Assembly: GCA_902802535.1 (NCBI GenBank)
Contig: CADCML010000003.1
Location: 62,001-126,000 of the forward strand
Direction: 5' to 3'
From: an uncultured Bacteroidia bacterium
GTDB lineage: Bacteria > Bacteroidota > Bacteroidia > Bacteroidales > F082
Length of the DNA stretch: 64,000 nucleotides
Shown: positions 44,067 to 52,238 of the stretch, one piece after another
Layout of the letters: every line of letters begins with the position of its first letter
Numbering within the stretch: the first letter of the stretch is position 1
Made by a program: the position numbers and the translations under genes
The notes under the pieces: model-generated
Database searches by the model: none
Told to the model about the DNA's origin: nothing
The model's input: the letters and a program-made list of their open reading frames with translations, nothing else

Positions 44067-45599
44067 TCAGCTCCCCCAATTGTCCCTGTCCAAACTCCTA
44101 TAATTAATAGCCTCCGCCAAATGTCCAGTTTGAATGTTCTCGCTGTCATCGAGGTCGGCGATGGTGCGGGAAACTTTGAGGATGCGGTCGTAGGCGCGGG
44201 CTGAGAGTCCGAGACGGTTCATGGCGTTCTTGAGGATGTTGCGGCAGTCCTCGTCCAAGTCGCAGTATTTCTGGATGAGTTGAGAGGTCATTTGTGCGTT
44301 GGCGTGGATGGTCGGATAATCCGCATAACGTTTCTCTTGTATCTTCCTCGCCTTGATGACGCGCTCGCGCACCACCCCACTCGACTCGCCTCTTTGCTTG
44401 TCGGCCAAATCCCGATAGGCCACAGGCACGACTTCAACATGCAGGTCGATGCGGTCCATGAGCGGCCCACTGATGCGATTAAGATACTGTTGCACCATAC
44501 CGGGCTTGCAAGTGCATTCCTTGTCAGGATGATTATAATAACCGCAAGGGCATGGGTTCATCGCAGCTACCATCATGAAATTGGCCGGAAAATCAACCGT
44601 CATTTTGGCTCGCGAGATGGTCACGATGCGGTCTTCCATTGGTTGGCGCATCACTTCAAGGACGGTGCGCTTGAACTCGGGCAGTTCGTCAAGGAAAAGC
44701 ACACCATTATGAGCCAACGAAATTTCTCCAGGCTGCGGATAGGTGCCGCCGCCCACCAAACCCGCATCACTGATGGTGTGGTGCGGACTGCGGAACGGCC
44801 TCGTCCTGACCAATGAAGCATTACGTCCAACCAATCCTGCCACAGAATGGATTTTGGTGGTTTCCAAAGCCTCGGCCATGGTCAAAGGTGGCAAAATGGT
44901 GGGCATCCGCTTGGCCAACATGGTCTTACCACTTCCTGGAGGACCAATGAGAATCACATTGTGACCACCCGCAGCAGCAATCTCCAAGGCACGTTTGATG
45001 TTTTCCTGCCCTTTCACGTCGCTAAAATCGAATTCGCAGTTGACCTCCTGCCACGACTCTGCCATGTCGACGGTCACGGGTTGGATTTCCTTGCCGCCGT
45101 TCAAAATCGAGACGACTTCGTGGATGTTTTCCACGCCATACACTTCCAGTCCCTCCACTACGGCGGCTTCGCGCGCATTGGACTTGGGAACAATAAGTCC
45201 CCGAAAGCCGTCCTGTTTCGCTTTGATGGCGATGGGTAAAGTGCCTTTGATGGGTTTGAGTGTGCCGTCAAGGGAGAGTTCGCCCATGATGATGAACTGC
45301 TCCAGCAAATCCGTATTCACTTGCTCCGATGCCGCCATAATGCCAATGGCAATGGGCAAGTCGTAGGCCGAGCCTTCCTTGCGGATGTCGGCGGGCGCCA
45401 TGTTGATGACGATTCTCTTGTGGGGATAATAATAGCCAAGGTTGGCGATGGCCGCCTCAATGCGTTGCTGGCTCTCCTTGACCGCGTTGTCGGGCAGGCC
45501 GACCAGATAAAAGTTGATACCTCTGTCGATGTTCACCTCAATGGTGACCTGAATGGCTTCAATGCCGAAAAGGGCGCATCCGAATGTCTTTACTAACAT
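44067..45599 (-). CDS. comM: YifB/ComM-family AAA+ ATPase (Mg chelatase-like)
   Basis: A 510-residue protein: N-terminal Lon-protease-like S5 fold (about 1-170), then an AAA+ helicase-type domain with GPPGSGKTMLAKRM (Walker A, about residue 217), a Walker B in GVLFLDELPEF, and a C-terminal Mg_chelatase_C domain (about 410-510) with Cys-rich CPCGYYNHPDKECTC. ComM in other bacteria is a hexameric branch-migration helicase for integrating incoming DNA; that role is family knowledge. A CATCTTTG -7-like box and a 10-bp repeat cluster lie upstream. Confidence 0.93.
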   Translation of the reverse strand: MLVKTFGCALFGIEAIQVTIEVNIDRGINFYLVGLPDNAVKESQQRIEAAIANLGYYYPHKRIVINMAPADIRKEGSAYDLPIAIGIMAASEQVNTDLLEQFIIMGELSLDGTLKPIKGTLPIAIKAKQDGFRGLIVPKSNAREAAVVEGLEVYGVENIHEVVSILNGGKEIQPVTVDMAESWQEVNCEFDFSDVKGQENIKRALEIAAAGGHNVILIGPPGSGKTMLAKRMPTILPPLTMAEALETTKIHSVAGLVGRNASLVRTRPFRSPHHTISDAGLVGGGTYPQPGEISLAHNGVLFLDELPEFKRTVLEVMRQPMEDRIVTISRAKMTVDFPANFMMVAAMNPCPCGYYNHPDKECTCKPGMVQQYLNRISGPLMDRIDLHVEVVPVAYRDLADKQRGESSGVVRERVIKARKIQEKRYADYPTIHANAQMTSQLIQKYCDLDEDCRNILKNAMNRLGLSARAYDRILKVSRTIADLDDSENIQTGHLAEAINYRSLDRDNWGS

Positions 45600-45658
45600 G
45601 ATTGTGGGGGTTTAAAAATTCATGCTGCAAAGATGCAAACCTTGTCAAGAAAAAGCCG

Positions 45659-45708
45659 TTGAACAAACGTTTGTAGTCGACTGTAAACGTTTGTTGTCGT
45701 TTGCTGTC
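45659..45708. promoter_or_regulatory. Cluster of five 10-bp GTTTGnnGTC-like units upstream of comM
   Basis: Consecutive 10-mers: an inverted GTTTGTTCAA (45659-45668), GTTTGTAGTC (45669-45678), an inverted GTTTACAGTC (45679-45688), GTTTGTTGTC (45689-45698) and GTTTGCTGTC (45699-45708). Facing units create the palindromes ACAAACGTTTGT and AAACGTTT with centres 20 bases apart, on one face of the helix. It may be a regulator-binding site. Confidence 0.5.
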
Positions 45709-45735
45709 GGATATATTGCTGATTATCAGAATATA

Positions 45736-46734
45736 TTACTTTTTCGGTTTGTAACCTGAATCTTGAAAGATATTCTGCAAATCCTTCCGCTGCATCAGTT
45801 TTTGGAGTGTGGTTTCATTGTTTGAAACGAATGAGCGGATGATGTTCAGGCCGAAAAACTCGCCAAGGCGCGAGGGGGCGTCGTTGCTGTAGGCCTGTGT
45901 AAAAGGACCGTCGCCAAAGAACATCATGTAGGCATCCAATCCTGCATCGTAGAGACGGCGGTTGCCCACAACGTCGGCCCACATTTGGCCTTCATTTTCC
46001 ACCGCCCAATGCCATTGGTCTGACGAATATCCAAGCAAAACGCTATCAGGCATTTCGGGGCACATCGCCTCAACGAAGAAGTTCAAGCGGCCGCAAAACA
46101 CCATCTCGTCCACCACCTGACCTTGTTTCCGCCATTCGTATATGTAACTCATATACAATTCCTTAGCTACATCTTTCGCTAAGGTTGCCTTACTTGTGCG
46201 CACCTGCATGTATCTCGGCATCCCGATTTGGTCGTAGATCTCTTCATCATCGAGATACCAATCCAAGGAAATCACCAACTGGTTATCAATAATCTGAACG
46301 GGCGGCTCATCGGGATGGACACCCGTGATGCAGGTGAAAGCCTTCTTAGGAAGCTCAATGTCAGGGTAATAGTAATGGAAATGCGCCAACACATCCTCCA
46401 CCATCGGTTCCACTTGCCTCAAATCGGGGAAGACGGCTTTCGCCTTTTGATACAAGACGATGCTGAACGGGTCAGTGGCAAAATCCTTGAGATATTGCAC
46501 CGCCTCGAAATTGGTGAGGTCACCGCTGAGGAACACGCGATAGCGGTCTTGGATCTTCATCAGCTCGTTTTGGAAGTCGGCCGTGTCGAGAGCGAAGAGC
46601 TCAGCTTCGTACCGATCGAACTCAAGGTCGTAGGGCTCTGTTTTGATATCAAGTTTGGCCTTGTAGGCGGGCTTTTTCTCTTGGCATGAGGCCATCATTA
46701 GGCAGATGGCGAGGATGGATAGTATTCTGTTCAT
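45736..46734 (-). CDS. gldB: GldB-like gliding-motility lipoprotein
   Basis: A 332-residue lipoprotein (LMMASCQEKK; Cys about 17) matching the GldB family of periplasmic/inner-leaflet proteins linked to gliding and type IX secretion. Family features: EVDRYE-like LEFDRYEAELFALD, the mid-region ITGVHPDEPPVQIID, LDWYLDD and WADVVGNRRLYD. GldB has a distant peptidase-like fold (DUF2268). Presence fits the T9SS cargo in this window; motility is not implied. Confidence 0.82.
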   Translation of the reverse strand: MNRILSILAICLMMASCQEKKPAYKAKLDIKTEPYDLEFDRYEAELFALDTADFQNELMKIQDRYRVFLSGDLTNFEAVQYLKDFATDPFSIVLYQKAKAVFPDLRQVEPMVEDVLAHFHYYYPDIELPKKAFTCITGVHPDEPPVQIIDNQLVISLDWYLDDEEIYDQIGMPRYMQVRTSKATLAKDVAKELYMSYIYEWRKQGQVVDEMVFCGRLNFFVEAMCPEMPDSVLLGYSSDQWHWAVENEGQMWADVVGNRRLYDAGLDAYMMFFGDGPFTQAYSNDAPSRLGEFFGLNIIRSFVSNNETTLQKLMQRKDLQNIFQDSGYKPKK

Positions 46735-46743
46735 TATCTTTGT

Positions 46744-46801
46744 GTTATGGGCAGGGACTTACGTCGCCTGCTTACTGGTCTGTCGCCCCTACGGGGCTCG
46801 G
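46744..46801. repeat. Dispersed repeat between cinA and gldB
   Basis: GGGCAGGGAC, then GTCTGTCGCCCCTACGGGG, with complementary stretches that could form an imperfect stem. The GTCTG-CCCCTACGGG part resembles the second in-frame element of nqrA (12186-12216). Confidence 0.5.
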
Positions 46802-48046
46802 TTAATCAGTTATTTGCTGGCGCAACATCTCATAGGCCATGATGGTGGCGCGGTTGATGACATTCTCGCGATCCTTGCCAAAATTGAAGCGTTTGGAAAC
46901 GATACCTTTGGCGGAAGCCACGCCAATCCACACCGTGCCGACGGGGTTTTCGTCCGTGCCGCCGCCTGGACCTGCAACACCCGTGGTGGCCACACCAAAA
47001 TCAGCTTCCATCAGCTCGCGGACGCCTTTAGCCATGCTCTCAACGACTTCCTGACTCACGACACCGTGTTCTTCTATCGTTTCGGCAGGCACACCCAACA
47101 CCTTGGTTTTCATCGATGTGGCATAAGTGACCGCCGTCCCTTTGAAGACCTCCGAACTGCCCGGAATCAGGGTGATGACATGAGCGATATTGCCACCAGT
47201 GCAACTCTCCGCCGAGGCGAAAGTCATACCTTTGTTTAATAAAAGGTCGAAGACCGTGCGCTCGATGGGCTGGTCTTGCATGGAGAAGATGTACTCGGAA
47301 ATCAATCGGGTCAACTTTTCGACTTGGTCGTCCAAAGTGGAGTGAAGCAAGTCAGCATCCTCATGTCTCCCGCTCAGGCGCAGGCGCACCACGCCATATT
47401 GCGGCAAATAGGCCAAGGAAAGGAAATCGGGCATAGCGTCTTCCCAATCCCTTATCTTGTCAGCCAAAAACGACTCGCCGATGCCCGTGGTCATGATGAC
47501 ACGCTTCTCGTAAGGAACGGCATGAAAGCGCTGCTTGATGCGCGGAAGCAACTCATCCGTAAAAATACCTTTCATCTCAAACGGCACACCCGGCATGAAA
47601 GCAAAGACCACACCGTTTTTCTCCAACCACATGCAAGGAGCCGTGCCGTAGGTGTTCGGAATGTATTCACACGCTTTCGGCAACATCGCCTGACTTCGGT
47701 TGCGCTCGCTCATCTGGAATCCACGGCGATTGAACAGTGAAACCACATTGTCGTAGGCCGCTTGGCAAAACTCCAACTCGGTGCCAAAAAACTTGCAGAC
47801 CGTCGGCTTAGTGATGTCATCGGCAGTAGGTCCCAATCCGCCCGTTACCAAAACGAGATCGGCATCCATGCAGGCGTTAAAAGCATCAAGGATGGCTTTT
47901 TCGGAATCGCCGATGGTGAGTGTGGAAGTCAGCTGGAAACCCGCAGCCGAAAGTTGTTCGCCAAGCCAAGCTGCATTCGTATTAATCACTTGACCGATAA
48001 GCAGTTCGTCACCAATCGAAATGTTCTTTATGACTATTTCTTTCAT
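46802..48046 (-). CDS. cinA: CinA-family protein (competence/damage-inducible; NMN deamidase domain)
   Basis: A 414-residue two-domain protein. The N-terminal MoCF-like COG1058 domain (about 1-170) has ISIGDELLIGQVINTN and VTGGLGPTADDIT. The C-terminal CinA/PncC domain (about 255-414) has SAESCTGGNIAHVIT and ATTGVAGPGGGTDENPVGT. The start at 48046 is chosen by the conserved MKEIVIKNISIGDE. It has a minus-strand TATCTTTG box at 48064-48071. The enzyme deamidates nicotinamide mononucleotide or hydrolyses ADP-ribose in characterised members. Confidence 0.93.
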   Translation of the reverse strand: MKEIVIKNISIGDELLIGQVINTNAAWLGEQLSAAGFQLTSTLTIGDSEKAILDAFNACMDADLVLVTGGLGPTADDITKPTVCKFFGTELEFCQAAYDNVVSLFNRRGFQMSERNRSQAMLPKACEYIPNTYGTAPCMWLEKNGVVFAFMPGVPFEMKGIFTDELLPRIKQRFHAVPYEKRVIMTTGIGESFLADKIRDWEDAMPDFLSLAYLPQYGVVRLRLSGRHEDADLLHSTLDDQVEKLTRLISEYIFSMQDQPIERTVFDLLLNKGMTFASAESCTGGNIAHVITLIPGSSEVFKGTAVTYATSMKTKVLGVPAETIEEHGVVSQEVVESMAKGVRELMEADFGVATTGVAGPGGGTDENPVGTVWIGVASAKGIVSKRFNFGKDRENVINRATIMAYEMLRQQITD

Positions 48047-48152
48047 ATCCGTCCAAATTTGTGCAAAGATAGGCCATTTTTCGGCTATCATCATGAAAAA
48101 AACGTCAATTCAAAATATTTCGTATTTTTGCGGTTTTTAAAATGAAATTGAT

Positions 48153-49034
48153 ATGAATCAACCCATCCCAGCATCGCAACTGATCCTCAACAACGAGGGC
48201 GCGATATACCATCTGAACCTGCATCCCGACCAACTGGCCGACGATATCATTTTGGTCGGCGACCCCGGCCGCGTCAGCGAAGTTTCCACTTTTTTTGACA
48301 AAATCGAGGTGAAACGCCAAAACCGTGAAATTGTAACCCATACAGGTTTCTTCAACGGCAAGCGCATCACCGTGCTCAGTACTGGCATGGGCACCGACAA
48401 TCTCGACATTGTCATGAACGAACTCGATGCCTTGGCCAACATTGACCTGAAGACGAGGATGCCCAAGGAAGGGCACCGCACTTTGAACCTTATCCGCCTC
48501 GGCACCAGTGGCGCGCTACAGCCCGACATCGAAGTCGAAAACAGCTTTGTGGCTACACGCTATGCCATCGGCTTGGACGGCTTGCTGTATTTCTATGAGA
48601 AACACAAGGAAGCAAATGAAATCGCTTTGCGCGACGCTTTCATCGAGCAGATGGACTACCCGAAGGATCTGCCTCTCCCCTACGCCGTGGAAGGCTCAAA
48701 GGAACTGTTTGACCGTTTGGGACAAGGCTATTATCATGGCATAACCGCCACAGCACCAGGTTTCTATGGACCGCAAGGCCGCACTTTGAGGACACGTCTT
48801 GCCTATCCCGAACATAACCACAAAATGGAAGCCTTCAACTATAATGGCTGGCGCATCTGCAATTTCGAGATGGAGTCGTCGGCACTTTACGGCCTCGGCA
48901 AGATGATGGGCCACAACTGCTTGACTATCTGTGCAGTGATAGCCAACCGCGTGACTGAAAAGTTCGCCTCCGACTATCATCCTTACATAAAAACATTGGT
49001 TGTAAACACATTGGAAAGACTCTCATCAAAATAA
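48153..49034 (+). CDS. udp: Nucleoside phosphorylase (uridine phosphorylase-like)
   Basis: A 293-residue PNP/UDP-family enzyme that phosphorolyses nucleosides. Phosphate-site motif ILVGDPGRVSEVS (about 34-46), STGMGTDN, and the purine/pyrimidine-site region FEMESSALYGLGKMMGHN (about 242-260) are present. The bulky insert with YYFYEKHKE-type sequence is a Bacteroidetes-type variation. TATTTTTG at 48123-48130 is the -7 box. Pyrimidine preference is inferred. Confidence 0.86.
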   Translation: MNQPIPASQLILNNEGAIYHLNLHPDQLADDIILVGDPGRVSEVSTFFDKIEVKRQNREIVTHTGFFNGKRITVLSTGMGTDNLDIVMNELDALANIDLKTRMPKEGHRTLNLIRLGTSGALQPDIEVENSFVATRYAIGLDGLLYFYEKHKEANEIALRDAFIEQMDYPKDLPLPYAVEGSKELFDRLGQGYYHGITATAPGFYGPQGRTLRTRLAYPEHNHKMEAFNYNGWRICNFEMESSALYGLGKMMGHNCLTICAVIANRVTEKFASDYHPYIKTLVVNTLERLSSK

Positions 49035-49049
49035 AGAGGATTCCTTACA

Positions 49050-49090
49050 CGAAAAAGCCTGACGGGTTCAATACACCGCCAGGCTTTTTC
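49050..49090. terminator. Bidirectional terminator between udp and an OMP gene
   Basis: AAAAAGCCTG-a-CGG, a ten-base loop, then CCG-c-CAGGCTTTTT. A-runs and T-runs flank both sides, so it can end the convergent transcripts on both strands. Confidence 0.85.
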
Positions 49091-49110
49091 GTTTTCTCCA
49101 ATCCAATGGT

Positions 49111-49788
49111 TTAATGCATCACGCCCACTTCGAGGCCGATAAAATTGTTGCGAAGGATGCTGCCCGTCTGTTGCTCCAAGGTTTTTACGAAAGTGTTGGT
49201 AAAAGCATGGTCGAAGGTAAACTGGACAAAGGCCGACAGATTCCTGTTGATTTCGTATTCCGCACCCACGCCGAAAACCATCGATGCTTGAAACAAGCGG
49301 TATTGGTTCGTGCAATTGTTGTAATTCTCGGACGAAACCCAATAAAAAGTATAGTTGTCCTTGCCGATGTCCCTGACATTGAAACTCATGCCTCCACCCG
49401 CCTCTACAAAGGCCTTGAACGAATCCACGATATCGAATTTGACCTTAATCTTGAGCGGAACCTCGACATTGATTGCCTTCAGTCGGCGCGCCACATGCAC
49501 ATCGGTCTTTTCCAAGAAATCATCCACATAACGGTGGTCGGTGAAAGTGTATCTCATCCGTATCAAATTGAGGTTGGCACCCGAAGAAACCGCGATGTTT
49601 TCCGTCAAATGATAGTCGACCACCAAACCCGTACGAAAGCCCAATCCGAGGCCGTCGTTTTTTGCTGCAATGGAACCCGAACTGGCCCAATTGAACGTCG
49701 GACCAAATTTCAAGCCGATTCTCGTCTGAGCATAGCCACTCATGGCAACCACAACTACAAAGCTGATTATCAATGATATTCTTTTCAT
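49111..49788 (-). CDS. PorT-like outer-membrane beta-barrel protein
   Basis: A 225-residue protein starting at ATG 49788 with signal peptide MKRISLIISFVVVVAMSGYA. The mature part is a porT/OMP_b-brl_2 type eight-stranded barrel (GLKFGPTFNWASSG, VVDYHLTENIAVSSGANLN, GVGAEYEINRNLS). No enzymatic motif. A minus-strand TACTTTTG box (complement of 49809-49816) precedes it. Function unknown; such barrels are numerous in Bacteroidales. Confidence 0.8.
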   Translation of the reverse strand: MKRISLIISFVVVVAMSGYAQTRIGLKFGPTFNWASSGSIAAKNDGLGLGFRTGLVVDYHLTENIAVSSGANLNLIRMRYTFTDHRYVDDFLEKTDVHVARRLKAINVEVPLKIKVKFDIVDSFKAFVEAGGGMSFNVRDIGKDNYTFYWVSSENYNNCTNQYRLFQASMVFGVGAEYEINRNLSAFVQFTFDHAFTNTFVKTLEQQTGSILRNNFIGLEVGVMH

Positions 49789-49905
49789 AACAACAAGATT
49801 TTGAGCTACAAAAGTAATTATTTTTGCCGACATTTCCCCAAAATTGAAAAATGATTCTTACTTTTGCCGCAAATTCATCAAATTATTCACTAAAACTCAT
49901 TGAAA

Positions 49906-50631
49906 ATGAAAAAGACGTTTTTACTGATTGCAGCCCTGCTGATGATGGGTAGTGCAGCATTCGCAGGTGGCGGCTTCGACATCGCCATCGGCCCGAAAGT
50001 CGGTTTCCAAACCGCCAAACTCTCCTACGAAAAAGCCGACATCAAAGCGGGATTCGCCAACCATTTCACCGCTGGCCTCTTTGGCCGCGTCACCATTGGC
50101 CGTCTCTATGTGCAACCCGAAGTGCTTTACTTCAAGACTTCCAACCTATTTGATGTGAATGTCACGGGAGAAGACGAATATTTCAACATCCCGACGGGTG
50201 CCAACGTGAACCTCACCCTGAACCAAATGAACCTTCAAGTGCCTGTGTTGATTGGTGTCAACATTCTTGACCTCGACCTGCTCACCTTACGTGCCCAAGT
50301 GGGTCCGACGGCCAACTTTGTCCTCAAGTCGCAGACCTTGATCGACTACACCGTTTCCGCCACTGGCAGCGACGGCTCACAAATGACCCAAGAAGGGAAT
50401 GTCAGTTCGGATTCCGACCAGTTCAACACCAAAACCATCTCTTGGGGACTGCAAGCCGGCCTCGGTGTCGACGTGTGGAGATTTACGCTCGACGTCAACT
50501 ACAACTTCGGCCTGAGCAAAGTTTTCGGTGCCTTGAATGACACACCGCTTGGCGAAACCTTCGATTTCACCAACGTCGACAACACCAAGCAGAACCTGTT
50601 TATGGTGACCGTGGGCTTCAAGTTCCTGTAA
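49906..50631 (+). CDS. Outer-membrane beta-barrel protein
   Basis: A 241-residue protein starting MKKTFLLIAALLMMGSAAFA (ATG at 49906; a TTG two codons earlier is unlikely). The mature sequence alternates hydrophobic and polar residues as in PorT-type barrels (IAIGPKVGFQTAKLSYEK, LQAGLGVDVWRFTLDVNY, and a C-terminal VTVGFKFL strand ending in aromatic Phe-Leu). TACTTTTG at 49859-49866 is the -7 box; it diverges from the neighbouring barrel gene. Confidence 0.8.
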   Translation: MKKTFLLIAALLMMGSAAFAGGGFDIAIGPKVGFQTAKLSYEKADIKAGFANHFTAGLFGRVTIGRLYVQPEVLYFKTSNLFDVNVTGEDEYFNIPTGANVNLTLNQMNLQVPVLIGVNILDLDLLTLRAQVGPTANFVLKSQTLIDYTVSATGSDGSQMTQEGNVSSDSDQFNTKTISWGLQAGLGVDVWRFTLDVNYNFGLSKVFGALNDTPLGETFDFTNVDNTKQNLFMVTVGFKFL

Positions 50632-50657
50632 TCCATAGATTTAAAAACAAAAAAGAG

Positions 50658-50698
50658 CGTTGTACATCTTTACGATGTGCAACGCTTTTCTTTTTTTG
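50658..50698 (+). terminator. Rho-independent terminator after the OMP gene
   Basis: A 12-bp stem GCGTTG-t-ACATC / GATGT-g-CAACGC with TTTAC loop, followed by TTTTCTTTTTTT. Confidence 0.88.
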
Positions 50699-50757
50699 AC
50701 ATTTTTTTGCCGCATCAAGGAATTTTGTCTATTTTTGAAATTCCAAAATCGCATGAT

Positions 50758-52050
50758 ATGAATACACCTATTCCAAACCGCCTTTTCGTCAGAAACAGGG
50801 CCAATTTTGCGGCACAACTGCCGCCCAAGTCGGTGGCCGTTTTCACCGCCAACGAACCCATGCCGCGCAACGGCGACCAGTTTTTCCCGTTCCGCCAACA
50901 GTCTGATTTCTTTTACCTTACAGGCATCAACGAGGAGAACGCTTTTCTCCTCATCGCACCCGATTATCCCATTGAGGAATTGCGCGAAATCCTTTTCATC
51001 GAGCCTTACGACGAGGTGAAAGCCACTTGGCAGGGCGAGATGCTCGACAACGCCCATGCCGCCGAGCTTTCGGGTGTGAAAACCGTCAAAGGCAGCGACG
51101 CGTTTTGGTCGGTGCTGAACGACATCGTTTTTTCGGGCTATGGCGACACGATTTTCCTGAACAGCTATGAATACCCGAAATATGAGTGCAACACGGAAAC
51201 TATTCAACAGCGTTTCGTCAAGAAAACCAAGGCGTTGTACCCTATGCACAACTATGGTCGCACCGCCCCGATTCTCAATGCTTTGCGCATGGTGAAATCG
51301 GAGGAGGAAATTAAGATCATTCAACAGGCCTGCGACATCACAGGCAAGGCCTTCCGCCGCTGTTTGGAAACCGTAAAGCCGGGGATGAACGAATTTGAGG
51401 TACAGGCTGAAATCGAGTACATCTTCAAACGCAACAACGCTTCCGGCCACGCCTTTGCGCCCATCGTCGCGGGTGGAAAGAACGCCTGCTGTTTGCATTA
51501 CTCGAAAAACCAAAGCCTCCTGGACGAGGGCGACTTGATTCTTTTCGACATCGGCTGCGAACTGAAAAACTATTCCTCCGACCTCAGCCGCACCATACCT
51601 ATTAATGGCAAGTTCACCCAACGGCAAGCCGACTGCTACAACGCCGTCCGCCGCGTGATGAAGGAAATCATCAAGCTCTATCGCCCCGGCGGCACCATCA
51701 ACCAAATCAATGAAACGACATACAAGTTGATGGAGCAAGAAATGATAAAACTTGGTTTGTTCACCGCCGAGGACGTGAAAAAACAGAATCCCGACAAGCC
51801 GCTTTACAAGAAATATCTGATGCATGGCATATCACACCACATTGGCTTGGATGACCACGACAACATTGACAAGTTCAAACCTTTTGCGCCTGGCATGATA
51901 CTCTCCTGCGAGCCAGGGCTTTACATCCGTGAAGAAGGCATCGGCATCCGTATTGAGGACGACCTTTTGATTACCTACGGCGAACCCATCAATTTGTTTG
52001 AGGGATTGCCAACGGAAATCGAGGAGATTGAGGCGGCGATGAAAAAATGA
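50758..52050 (+). CDS. pepP: Aminopeptidase P (Xaa-Pro, M24B), first copy
   Basis: A 430-residue creatinase-fold metallopeptidase removing N-terminal residues before proline. The start at 50758 follows TTTG (50706-50709) and TATTTTTG (50730-50737). N-terminal domain about 1-170; catalytic domain with metal ligands in LFDIGCELKNYSSDLSRT (two Asp), SHHIGLDDHD (His), LSCEPGLYI (Glu) and IGIRIEDDLLI (Glu). Tandem with a second, diverged M24 gene. Confidence 0.92.
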   Translation: MNTPIPNRLFVRNRANFAAQLPPKSVAVFTANEPMPRNGDQFFPFRQQSDFFYLTGINEENAFLLIAPDYPIEELREILFIEPYDEVKATWQGEMLDNAHAAELSGVKTVKGSDAFWSVLNDIVFSGYGDTIFLNSYEYPKYECNTETIQQRFVKKTKALYPMHNYGRTAPILNALRMVKSEEEIKIIQQACDITGKAFRRCLETVKPGMNEFEVQAEIEYIFKRNNASGHAFAPIVAGGKNACCLHYSKNQSLLDEGDLILFDIGCELKNYSSDLSRTIPINGKFTQRQADCYNAVRRVMKEIIKLYRPGGTINQINETTYKLMEQEMIKLGLFTAEDVKKQNPDKPLYKKYLMHGISHHIGLDDHDNIDKFKPFAPGMILSCEPGLYIREEGIGIRIEDDLLITYGEPINLFEGLPTEIEEIEAAMKK

Positions 52051-52084
52051 TTATTTTTGCAATTTAAACAAAACCAACAAAACA

Positions 52085-52201
52085 ATGCAAAACTTCAACA
52101 TTGAACGGATGCGGCTCGGCAACCGCCTCGACGCTGGAAAGGAGCCGGTTGGCGACTTTCCACGTGAGAAAAAAGTTTTGGAGGTTTTGCAGGTTTTGTG
52201 A
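52085..52201 (+). CDS. 38-residue ORF between the two M24 peptidase genes (leader-peptide candidate)
   Basis: ATG 52085 to TGA 52201, beginning MQNFNIERMRLGNRLDAG and ending REKKVLEVLQVL. It lies 25 bases after a TATTTTTG box (52052-52059) that overlaps the end of the first peptidase gene, and 37 bases before the second. It could be a leader peptide or chance; no family recognised. Confidence 0.3.
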   Translation: MQNFNIERMRLGNRLDAGKEPVGDFPREKKVLEVLQVL

Positions 52202-52238
52202 CCAAACAATTAACAACAACAAACAAATCAACAACAAT

